Below are positions 23,606 through 33,375 of a stretch of 64,000 nucleotides of DNA, piece by piece. The notes beneath the pieces were generated by a model, which did no database searches, was not told the origin of the DNA, and saw only the letters and a list, made by a program, of their open reading frames with translations. The stretch is from the NCBI GenBank assembly GCA_039619475.1, contig CM077115.1:416524557-416588556 (forward strand), read 5' to 3'. Both the position numbers and the translations under genes were made by a program. The stretch's first letter is position 1. Every line of letters begins with the position of its first letter. This stretch comes from Icerya purchasi (taxonomy: Eukaryota > Arthropoda > Insecta > Hemiptera > Monophlebidae).

Positions 23606-25735
23606 CCCGGGAGCTTACGTGCAAAATTTCAACGAATCGTTTTTATTTTTTTATTTTTATTTTTATTTATTTGTTTCTTTATATGACGAACTTTCAAATA
23701 CGAAAATTACTAGGTTTTAATTAATTATGGAGGATATATATGTATTCGAAAACAGCTTGCGTACAAGTCCGCAATACAGTGAGACATTTTCATGTTTTCC
23801 CATAAAAGTAGGTTTTGTACAGCCATTCAGGCATCCGCCGACATTAGAATGTCGTTCGCTTCGCGGCCTCCGTCGATATGAGAATGTCGCCGTGCAACCT
23901 CTAAATGCCTTGTACATGTTATATTGCAACGTATAAAGCGTTTCGAGATTGAACCTACCTACTGTACCTCTAAATGCTTTGTACATATTATATTTCAATG
24001 TATTTGCAAAAATATATATTCAACGACTACTACCGCTAGTACAAGGTTCCTTATTTACATCATTATCGTTAGGGGTAGTAATACTGAGTAATGGCCGATG
24101 GTGAGAAAAATACGACACAAGTAAGCTAACGGTTGTACGTTCGCGTCATATTTCGCGTTGTCGAAAGGTCCACCGAATTATTCATCTCAGAATCGAACGT
24201 TTCACTCATGAATTGATCGAATCGCAATCCATCGTCCGAGTGGAAATCGATGTTGAAATCACCACAGACTATGATCGGTAAATCGTACAGCTTTATTTCA
24301 TCGATAAAGAGAAACAGACCTTTTTCAGCTTCGATAGTAGGTAACGCTCAAAGAAATTGATCTTATCGTTCAACGTTGTCCCGTTTGAGAGGTACTTCGA
24401 AAAAAGTAACAGACGCTCTCCATCGATCATCGTTTCGGCTTTGCATATATCACCGACGTCCATCGATATCACGTTACATCCAATTTCCTTTCGTAAATCG
24501 CTATACCACCAGCCATCTTGCCGTTGTCGCGTTTGTGCCGATTTACGAGCGAGTAACTTTCAAGTTCAAATTTATCGCAATCGGCGTTTGATAACCACGT
24601 TTCAGAGAGTGCGAGTAAACTGCACGAAGGTATAACAAAGTCACACGTTATATCGAGCGAGTGTGAGCGCAACGACTGAACGTTGAGTGAACATAGTGTG
24701 AGAGCATCGACAGACCAAGTACGTGAACGATCCACAAAATCTCAACTGTGGGAAGCGTGCGTGTTCAAACGATGACGCGTAAGACGTCCAAACTCAGTTC
24801 TAATGTCTTTCAATTGTTTTTCGCGTCCGTGGTAAAATCAGTGGTCCCCATTCCTATTCGTTAGGAACAACCCTTCGTACAAAGAACATCGAGACAGAGT
24901 GACGTACACGAATTGCTGGTCGTGCGATTTTGAGTATTCGTATACCACCGCCGGGTATGTACTGCCTTCCGATTTGTGAATCGATATCCTGCAAGCAAGT
25001 GTGAGTGGAAATGTCGATCGTTTACAGGTAACCATCTTACTAGGAAGCGTCACCATTGACGAACGTAAGCCGATCGGCATCCAATGCTCGTAGATACACG
25101 GATACGCTGCACAGTGTCTATCCGAACTTCCGATCGTGGTAATTTACCGATTTTAACGTTGTCAAATTTTAGCCAAAGTCGAATTATCTTGTCGGTTTCG
25201 CGAGAGCGTTCGATGTACTGCAGCAGGCCTACCACGCCGTTCACGAGGCCATCGGTGACATCGATGTTTACTCGCACCATGTGCGGCTTGTCAATAAGGA
25301 GCTCGATCTTGTATGGTAGACCACCCGTCTCATCGAGCTTCATCTTGTGCACCTTAGTGCGAGCCGACGCGAGTTGGTCTCTCGTTCGCTTCGGAATCCA
25401 TAACACTTTTCATGGGAAAGAAATGGTTTACACGAGACTAAAGTTACATTTAATTTATAATTACTACGGTAATTGTTTTGTGCGCTCAGCAAATGTAAAC
25501 AAGGAAATGAAGTTTGAAATACACAACCCTACAGTTTTCATAAGAAGTCGCTATAGGAAACACTTCTCCATTTTGTGACGCTTTTCAAGTTTATGTGACA
25601 AAGTAAAGAGACATGAAAATATTAGTAATCAGTCGTATGCAAGTAAGGACATGAAATTTTCGTAACGATTTTCCGTGACGATCCATTTCGTGACGCTTAT
25701 TTGGTAACGCTTTTCAAGTTTATATGCCAAATCAA
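23606..25735. mobile_element. Insertion splitting the left arm; carries Helentron remnant
   Basis: Defined by comparison with the uninterrupted right arm. Sequence on the left ends CTTAAAAATAG, and on the right the arm resumes with AAAATAGACACTG. It holds the Helentron-derived coding remnant (24020-25406), a 38-bp direct repeat (23898-23936 and 23967-24004) just past the end of that coding region, and repeated GTGACGCTT...TTCAAGTTTAT motifs at 25563-25720. The exact Helentron termini are not recognised, so the insertion may include more than one element. Confidence 0.6.
24020..25406 (-). pseudogene. Helentron-like replicase: C-terminal helicase plus EEP endonuclease
   Basis: On the minus strand, 25406-25050 reads NIDVTDGLVNGVVGLLQYIE, matching the Pif1/Helitron helicase segment 'DV-DGLVNGA-G'. 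The next frame (25080-24838) reads ACRISIHKSEGST and QQFVYVTLSRCSLYEGLFL, helicase motifs V-VI of the form IHKSQG ... VYVALSR. Without an intervening stop-rich spacer, an endonuclease domain follows: LCSLNVQSLRSHS, LLALSETWLS, VCGDFNIDFHSDDG (near 24235-24275) and SHHRPLLS (near 24085-24110), ending at a stop at 24020-24022. A helicase fused to a C-terminal AP-type endonuclease is the hallmark of Helentrons (Helitron2 type), rather than canonical Helitrons or LINEs. At least three frame changes occur, and the Rep/HUH domain is missing. About 450 residues remain of a protein usually well over 1,000. Confidence 0.78.
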
Positions 25736-25992
25736 AGACTTAAAAATGTCAAAATAGACACTGTTTATTTCGCATTTTCAACCATATTAGGCTTCCGTGA
25801 GCTGATGAAAAAAAATTTTTTTGGCCTCAGTTTTATACAAAACGACATAATAAGTACTTTCCAGTATTTTGGACACAAAGGGAATATGGAACATGACATT
25901 TCAATCTTATTTTTCTGGTGGTTGTTTAGTTGTTTTTTCGGTTTTACGTCTCACAATATACTGAAATAATTCATGTTTGTCTGTCTTCGTTA
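25736..25992. repeat. Left inverted arm, inner half
   Basis: Inverted counterpart of about 27330-27562. Shared blocks include AATAGACACTGTT, TTTCGCATTTTC, GAGCTGATGAAAAAAA, TTGGCCTCAGTTTTATACAAAA, CAGTATTTTGGACACAAAG and ACTGAAAT. The translated frames on opposite strands at 25724-25969 and 27328-27525 are near identical, which first revealed the relationship. No real protein is implied. Confidence 0.85.
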
Positions 25993-27009
25993 AAAGGAAA
26001 AGAGAATTTCAGCTCACAGCTGCAGAAGCAAACCACTCTCGTCGGGTAACATTGTTGAAGTCATCCACTAGGCCAAAAACGGAAATTGCTTCACAACCAG
26101 TTTGATAATAAATTGCATAAGGATACTGGATTGTACTGTAAAATCGCTTATTTCTTGCACAATGAATTTGGTTCACGATTTGTCTCAATGAAGTTTTATC
26201 GTAACTAATGAATCAGGATAATACGGAAAATGCTCTATATTCCGAGCTGGCGACAGGGAAGTGAACTGGCTGAAAAGTTCCTTTTCGAAAATTAACAACT
26301 GCGGACGTTATGGATTTTCCAGTGTTGACGGGAAAACGATTTGGAATTACGTTTTACTAGCACTTATCGATTACAGTTAGAAATTTCATATTTAGCCGGA
26401 ATGATGGACGATTCCGAAGAAATCAATCTTCAGTACCGGAAGGAATCACCAGTAATTATCGAATTTCAAGTACGATCTCGTTATGTGAGTAGTCGGACCT
26501 ATAACATACAGTAATTACCCGCAATGTTACCACCGCGAGTGTACTAATGGTATGCGAACCATTGACGCTGTTGTGCGCATGACGCTGCAGTAATATATTA
26601 ATCTGTCAAAGTTAATAAAACCCGCTAAACATGCTAAAAAACTTTTTAATGCTGTACGTCATACACCAGTTATACAGGAAGACAGCGATGAAGATGATCA
26701 CATTAAGATTATTAGTTGCTTTATTAACTATTTTTATATTCTTTATGTTTAAAATATATGACAATATGTTGGCAGTGCCTTTCCAGTTTAAAAAAGAATA
26801 CAAACTCTATCGATTATTTTTAATTTACTTTATTTTTTACATCATTGTAAGAAACCGATCTAAAAACAAGACGAAAATTAGTAAATAATTCTTTTTATAT
26901 TCTTTGTATTTTAATTATTGTAACGAACTTTTAAATCATTTAAGCTAAAAATAAAAAAACAAAAAAGCGTAACATGTGAATAAAGTAATCGAAATAATTT
27001 ATTCTTCTA
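25993..27009. other. Interior between the inverted arms; no gene recognised
   Basis: About 1 kb. Overlapping opposite-strand frames at 26612-26888 are AT-rich without similarity. The segment 26450-26600 is GC-richer but shows no coding signal. If the arms belong to one transposon, this is its core, and it carries no transposase. Confidence 0.45.
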
Positions 27010-27310
27010 TATACACGTTGATCTTATTCAGTATTTTGTAAGATATTAAAATAAAAAACTCAGCCGAATACATAGTAGAACAGTAAATTAAAACTTTTCT
27101 GTTCCATATTCTTTGTGTCCAAAATACTGGAAAGTTCTTATAAAGTTTTTTGCATAAATTTGAGCCCAAAAAAAAAAGAAACTTTTTTCAACCGCTCATA
27201 TAAGCTAAATATGATAAAAAATGCAAAAAAACGTTTTTTTTTTTGTTTAAAAGAGGTGTTCACAATTTTTAAAAATCGGGATAAATTCAATTGTCTGTAA
27301 TCTATTGCAG
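27010..27310. repeat. Diverged tandem copy of the inner right arm
   Basis: Direct repeat of about 27330-27560. Shared blocks are CAGTATTTTGT, TTTTCTGTTCCATATTCTTTGTGTCCAAAATACTGG-type sequence (near 27097-27131), a GAGGCCAAAAAA/GAGCCCAAAAAA block and a run ending in GCTCATA. Spacing between copies is about 320 bp, so the right side of the structure is a short tandem array. Confidence 0.7.
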
Positions 27311-27329
27311 GATATTTATAAGTCATTTT

Positions 27330-27745
27330 AGTTGAAAATCAAGACGAATATATAGATCATTTCAGTATTTTGTGAGCCAAAAAAATGGAAAACCAGCAGA
27401 AAAATGAGACTGAAATGTTTTGTTCCATATTCTTTGTGTCCAAAATACTGGGAAGTACTTATTATGTCATTTTGTATAAAACTGAGGCCAAAAAAAATTT
27501 TTTTCATCAGCTCATAGGAGCTCAATACGGTCGAGAAAATGCGAAATGAACAGTGTCTATTTTTTTAAGATGCATTCACCTCTTTAAAAAATCTGAAAAA
27601 GTTCATGACGGTAGTGTTTGGTCATAAAGTACATTATGTGTAATTTTTCCAGCGAGGTGTTAGATCTTTATTTTTATAACGGTTTGACATTTTCAAATGA
27701 ATTTTTAAGTTGAATAAGTCTGAAAATATTTACTGCTCCTTTTTT
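27330..27745. repeat. Right inverted arm (uninterrupted)
   Basis: An intact arm of about 415 bp, whose reverse complement equals the outer (23405-23605) plus inner (25736-25992) halves of the left arm. It is the reference that dates the left-arm insertion as later than the inverted-repeat unit. It is followed within about 60 bp by the stop of an unrecognised minus-strand coding block. Confidence 0.82.
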
Positions 27746-27801
27746 CCCGTCTAATATGATACCGATTATCGGCCATAAAACTACGTGCGAATTTATTTAC
27801 A

Positions 27802-30170
27802 TCAGTGCACTAAGATAATATCGGGAAAAAAAAACAAGTTAAATCGCCTATTTTTAATCGGTAATCTTATAAAAATAAGTTTATTTACAAAAAAGTCGTA
27901 GATGTTATTATTGACCTTGCAGTTTTCAGCTGAAATCATTGAAATGTTTTGTAATATCAACCAAGAAAACTCAAGATCCGCTAACCAAATTTTAATTTGA
28001 TAAGCGCAAAGATTTTCTCCTTTTGCTATTCCCGAAGGTAACCCGGACGATTTCTTTTAATTCAAACACTCTCTTCAACATCTTTTTTTGGAAAGCCATC
28101 AAATATCGAAAAAAACTAAATAATATTCTCATATTCCACGTTCATATCGAAAAGGAAATCGGATCTTACGATGATACACCACAATCCTTTAGATTTAATC
28201 AAATTCATAACCTCGATTTTAACATTCATAATACTCCCGAAATTTATCGATTCTGCTCGTAAATGTTACACATAGTCCTTTTTCGCTTTTCGTTATAAAC
28301 GAGTCCTTCATGTTTTTATAATTGTAGATAAATTTTCTAACCTCAGCCGCTAAACCTGTTTTTTTGCGTCGCCAAACTTTCGAAAATACCAGATCCCTTT
28401 ATAATTCCTTTTTTTATCATCTACCATTTTTCTTCGATAAATACAAAATTATGACTAATACCGCTAATAAAAACTGCAATAACTGCATTGATGTACGATT
28501 TTTCAAGCATTTTTCCAAATCTGCCACTAATTCTGCAGTTAACTCTCGAATAAACCTCCTTTCGGAGAAAAGATGTTTAAGCCGATGCTCTAGTCATATT
28601 AAAGGGAATTTAAAAAAGCTATGTAACATTTATTTAATTATTGTTTTTTTTTTTTAATGAAAAATAATCGATTTTCTACAATCATTAATTAAAACACTTA
28701 ATTTTCTACTAAACAAAGTTAAAAAAAAAACTGCCATACAAAACTTCAAATAAAAATAAACAAATTTAAATTTTCAAAAATTTTAATTTTATCAATAATG
28801 CGGTCTGTTTATCGTTTAACTATTACCGCTGCTATCTTGTTCTGTCGGATAAATTAATAATTTTTTCGCTTTATTCAAGTAATTTTACTTTCACATTTTT
28901 TTTCTTTTGTAATAAAATTAATCCACAAAATTTTGTGCGAGAAAAAAGTCAAACATTTTTGGTCCCGTACAATTTTTTAGAAACATTTTTATTGCGTAGG
29001 CTTCTTCTGCTGAAAAAATCTTAGCTCCACGCATTAAAACACACAATGTTGCTAGCGTATTTTTACGAGCGTACACTTTAAATTTTTCTCTGTCGACTTC
29101 GTACTTACCGGAAATTATTAAAATGTAAATTTTTCAAATTCTACATCTATTCCTGTAATTTCAGCGGAAAGCTCTGGATTCTTGAAGATTCTTTTTACCG
29201 TATTTTCCGTATTTGCAAAGCCAGGGGGCCTCCGGATGATTCACAATTAAACCAAAACAGTTTTGAAACTTCTTTTGTATACCATTATTATTCGAAAAAA
29301 CATCATTGCCTCGAATTTTTTAGTTAGCAACTTATCAGTTAAATTTAAAAGATATTCTGAACGTGCGAATCTAACCGTGTAAAATTAGGTTGAATTTTCG
29401 GTATTTATATTAGCTTCCAAAATCATTTCCTGTATACATTATTACTCAGGTGTAACTTAACATAAGCAGAACATTTTTGGGTTTCAACTGATGACGGAGC
29501 ATTATGTTACCATCTGGCGTGGATATAGTGTGATTAACCATTATTTCGTTCTGTTATATAAGATACATTTTCTGTATATTTTTCATTTCGTTTCTTACGA
29601 CTCTTTCATAAGTTCGATTTTAAAAGGCCCTATATTACTATGTTGACGCAAACCTAGGATTTTGCCAAATATAATCGAACAATACCTGTAAGCTGTAATA
29701 AAACCGCTAGAACCATTGGTGTCAAGTCAAATTTCAGAGCAACTGGTTTCCGTTGTTAGGTCTTTTTTTATTTTAATGAATTCCATACGAAACAATTTAA
29801 AATTTTTTACGGAGTTAAATTTCGAAGCGACAGATCTTTGGTTAGATCTTTTTTTTCCCCGCTTAAAACAATCTGAAATTACTTCGAAACGGCTTACAGC
29901 TTACGGATATCACACGATCGTCATCATCACTTCTTCAAACATCGTGAAAATATGAACTTTATTAGTACCTTAAGTACATTATGAATTCAGAATCGCGAAA
30001 ATTATAATCTGTGAAGATCGGTAAAATCTTAATTTATTTTCGGAAAAACATTGATATCCACTTTGTAGGCGGATAATTTTTTAGAGGCAGACGCCGTTAT
30101 TGTTACTACATCATACTGACAAATTAATTAACTTCGATTAGAACAGTTAAAAATAGTTTTGCTCCAGAGA
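27802..30170 (-). pseudogene. Unrecognised decayed coding block (one or more genes)
   Basis: Reading the minus strand from 30170 down, open segments of 30-70 codons follow one another, switching frame at short overlaps, while the plus strand is stop-rich. Examples: 29446-29541 (opening MVNHTISTPDGNIM), 29118-29216 (containing KRIFKNPELSAEITGIDVEF), 28918-29130 (71 codons, containing KYEVDREKFKVYARKNTLAT and AEEAYAIKMFLKNC), 28417-28590 (containing RRFIRELTAELVADLEKCL), 28219-28405 (KVWRRKKTGLAAEVRKF) and 27802-27995. The translations have balanced, protein-like composition rather than the F/K/N monotony of chance frames here. I recognise no domain. It could be an old transposon gene, an endogenous viral gene or a host pseudogene. 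The inner-arm tandem repeats lie just downstream of its last stop. Confidence 0.4.
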
Positions 30171-30200
30171 TTTAAAGATTCCAACGATTTTTCCTTAGCC

Positions 30201-31640
30201 ATTCTATTTTTGTACGTACGTAGGCTTCCCGTTAATTTATTCAATGATTTTGAGGCTTCTGGTTAGGTTTCAGCTCTGAAACTCTTCTTTTTTTTTTTAG
30301 TTTCATTTATTTTTTCTAATGGGATTGTCAACCCAAGAAATGGAAAGAAAGAGAATATATTCGTAAACGTTTGAGAAAAGAGGATAAAAATAATTCAAAG
30401 GCAGAAATAACAAAAACGGAAGAAAATGTTTATATTCCATCTTTCCTCATTCTTGCTATATTAGTTTCCCAATGCCTCTTTCCCTTCTTTTCGTTTCCGG
30501 ACGTGGCTGGCGTACCTGAAAAAAAAAACAAAAAAAAACTCGCAGACCTCCCTATAATCTCGTTTTTTTTCTTTTTTGCTCGGTATTTAGCTAATTTCAT
30601 TAATACTAAAAGGTACGATGTTTTTCATCTAAATACTAACGACTATGTAAGTGTGATGACCGGAAACAAATTCTTCGCGTTTTTTTAGTAATATCTGTCC
30701 AGTTCAAGTTTCCTTTTCGTTGCTTCATTAAGGATACTTTGTTCATTCCCTTTTAAACCTAAAACATCGTTTTTCTTACATATTTCCCCCCCCAAAAAAA
30801 GCCTTTAGAATTCCTTTAGAAGCAAGCAAAGAAAAATAATTACTCCAGTCGAACAACGAACGATTTAAATACTTCGCGATGGTACAGTATTTCCGAGTCT
30901 GACACAGAAACACTTCTTAATTGCCCATCACACTGTTTGACCTTTCTGTCGGGTATCTTAACTAAGCACAAAAGTTTTTAACTTCAACATTGAAATTTAC
31001 GGAAAAGCTGATAGTAAATGTAAACTGTTCGTGTTTACTTTCTTAGGCACACAGTTAGCTAACATTCGCCGAGGTGAACTCGGCAGAATCGTTATCGTGC
31101 AGTATAGAAAGTAGTTCAATTTCGTAAACTTAATTTTAATTCTAATCATTACGTCAAGCAGAAAGATAAGCTGTCACACATTCGCGCATGGAATAAGAAA
31201 ACCACGAGAAGTACTGAATGCTTAATCGATGCGAAAAAGCCTCTATATCTTTGCTGGAATTTATTCGAAATCCTACCGGCTGCAGTTTGCTACGGAATTG
31301 CACCGTTTTTTGTTAGTTTATTTTTTTTCTTGTAAAATATTGTAAACATTCGTAGGTTAATCGCGAGTGCTCTAGCAAACAAATGTCTAGTCTTTACTGG
31401 AGTTATAGATTTAACACATATCGTTGGTATTTGGTTCGGATTTCAATGTTTAATTTTATTATTTTAATCGAATTTCAATAAAATCCATTACATGCTGAGT
31501 CATTACAGTAACTCTTCCGCAGATAAATAGAAAAATATTCTTGTTTTTTTCATCGGTACTTATGATACAACTACACGCCGGATGGCGATATTAACTCTAA
31601 ATGTTTGAATTTTAGAAGCTGTTTGAAATGCGTATTGCTC
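30201..31640. other. Intergenic, no gene supported
   Basis: The frame at 30371-30688 (105 codons) is Lys/Phe-rich with poly-K and poly-F runs and no domain. A C-run then A-run is at 30786-30799. Nothing else seen. Confidence 0.45.
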
Positions 31641-31775
31641 CAGTTACCGTGGTGGCCTAGTTGGTAAGGTAATTGTTTGGGTCGAGTAGAGTATTGCGCT
31701 GCCACACATTGAAGTTTATAAAAATTTCACGCTCGCTGGGTAATGCTGTCTAAAAACAAAAAAATAAAATAAATG
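31641..31775 (+). mobile_element. tRNA-derived SINE, copy 1
   Basis: The head reads CCGTGGTGGCCTAGTTGGTAA, a good pol III A-box region (TGGCCTAGTTGG), followed about 30 bp on by GGGTCGAGTAG, a degenerate B box. The body then reads GCGCTGCCACACATTGAA and AAAATTTCACGCTCGCTGGG, and ends TAATGCT plus an A-rich tail. The same order of blocks occurs at 46.8 kb, so this is a dispersed family rather than a tRNA gene. Confidence 0.75.
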
Positions 31776-31935
31776 AATATTGGTGAAATAATAGCTTAAA
31801 CAACAAATAATCAAGACATCCAGCCAACTAATTTTAGATAAATCATTTTAAAAAGAATCTGTAAAATAGCTTTTTTTTGTTTTATTTTAAAGCAATATTT
31901 ATCTTTTTGAGTCTCATTCCGTTTTATACCCCAAA

Positions 31936-32515
31936 AAACTCGGCCCGTCCTGCTTCTTAAGGGGGACGTCCTCAGACTTCTAGCTCTACCGCTTCTGCAC
32001 TTCGTATAGAACGAGAAAAATTGACAATGTCAAGCGGTCAATTTTGTCAATACTTTGTCTTCTTATATATGTATACACAACATGTCATGTTTTGGAAAAA
32101 ATTTTCGTGACAGTTTTTTTGTTCAGAAAAAAATTTTAAGGGTTGAGCTGTGAATGACGTTGTTGTTAATATATATATAATCAACTCAGCCCTTTGTGCC
32201 TCTTAAAGGGCTTCGCCTCTTGACCTCGCCTGGGGACAACATCAAACCCCTAGCTCTATCACTTCTATACTTCGTCTAGCACGAGAAAAATTGACAACGT
32301 CAAGCAAACCACTTCGTCGGTACTTCTTCGGTTTTTTATATAAGTATCACGTTGCTATTTTCTAGCAATCATTCATTTTGTCGGTACTTCATCTTCTTAT
32401 ATATACAGCACGTCACGTTATTGGACAAATTTTCGTGACAGTTTTTGTGACAGAAAAAAATTTGGGTCGTCGGACTAAGAATAATGTTGTCATTACTGTA
32501 TATATATATATTAAG
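31936..32515. repeat. Two diverged tandem copies of a non-coding unit
   Basis: Copy 1 (about 31936-32178) and copy 2 (about 32182-32515) share: AACTCGGCCC/AACTCAGCCC, CTTAAGGGGGAC/CTTAAAGGGCTT, CTAGCTCTA(C/T)C, ACTTCTGCACTTCGT/ACTTCTATACTTCGT, ACGAGAAAAATTGACAA(T/C)GTCAAGC, ATTTTCGTGACAGTTTTT and a terminal TATATATATA stretch. Copy 2 contains an extra internal repeat (TCGGTACTTC twice). No coding capacity. Family unknown. Confidence 0.75.
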
Positions 32516-33119
32516 ACGCATCTCTAATCTTACTAAAATGCAATGTGCGTGTCTTGTGTATACGTTTCGTGCGTGCTATTATGCATATACGACGTTAACT
32601 TTACCAATCACCGAGAAAGCCAGCCAATCTTCAGCTTTTTGTCTTGTTATTACTTCGTAATTATTTTATTGCTGTTTTATTATTACTTTATTTTATTTGT
32701 TATCTCGCAGACTAAAAGTTAAAATTCATGTAAATTTCTTTCCTATTTTAATCCATCATTATCTAGGTTGTGTAATTTTTTTATTACCTGTTCTTAACTA
32801 CTCAGTAACATCTCTTTTTTCAGTTACCTATCCTTCCTTCACTCATAAATTTTTCCGATGATATACTGTTCCTGTAGTGTAATGATTCCACCCAAATAAT
32901 CATTTGCTCCCTTCGTTCGCTTCGGTTGCATAAATATTCTCTGCCCCAATACTAATTTTCTATATTTTTCTTTTACTTCTTGTAATTTTTTATGTCTTTA
33001 ATTTTCGGGTACAAAACTTTTATACAGTTACACACCATTTTTGGGAACTAACAGATAGATTATATTCATTAATACGTTCGTTTATAATTAATTTCGGAAA
33101 ACTAACTCTTTAAATTTCC
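32516..33119. other. Intergenic, no gene seen
   Basis: AT-rich with pyrimidine-rich patches. No coding or repeat similarity was recognised. Confidence 0.45.
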
Positions 33120-33124
33120 TTTTA

Positions 33125-33375
33125 CCTGCTCAAGGAGAGGTGAAAAATATAAATTATTACAGATAGTAATAACAGGGATTTTAGAAGGAAGAAAAAATCC
33201 GGGCAGAAGAAAGACCTCTTGGCTAGATAATATCAAAAAATGGTCCGGAATTATCAGAGCAGAAGATTTATTCAGAATAACAAAAGTCCGGAGCTTATTA
33301 CATCAGATAGTCCAATCCATGCAAGGTGATTAAACAATACCCGAATAATCGGGTGACACGAGAAGAAGATGTTCT
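33125..33375 (+). pseudogene. RTE-like LINE, extreme C-terminus
   Basis: The plus strand reads GILEGRKNPGRRKTSWLDNI and then DLFRITKVRSLLHQIVQSM before a stop near 33333. These match the family's closing motifs ILEGKIEGKRGRGRPRTSWLDNI-type and DLFR-A-DR. Only about 65 residues remain. The 3' flank has CCCGAATAATCGGG, a small hairpin, and a GAAGAAGA tail. Same broad group as the copies at 4.8, 36.3 and 43.2 kb. Confidence 0.7.

Noticed and set aside
24357..24635. Plus-strand 92- and 71-codon frames
   Set aside because: Antisense shadows of the Helentron endonuclease domain.
25084..25578. 164-codon plus-strand frame
   Set aside because: It is the antisense shadow of the Helentron helicase on the minus strand, which has recognisable motifs.
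32516..32600. Possible Helitron 5' end (TCTCTAATCTTACTAAAATG)
   Set aside because: Only a vague resemblance to Helitron termini; no hairpin-CTRR end or coding region in matching orientation.
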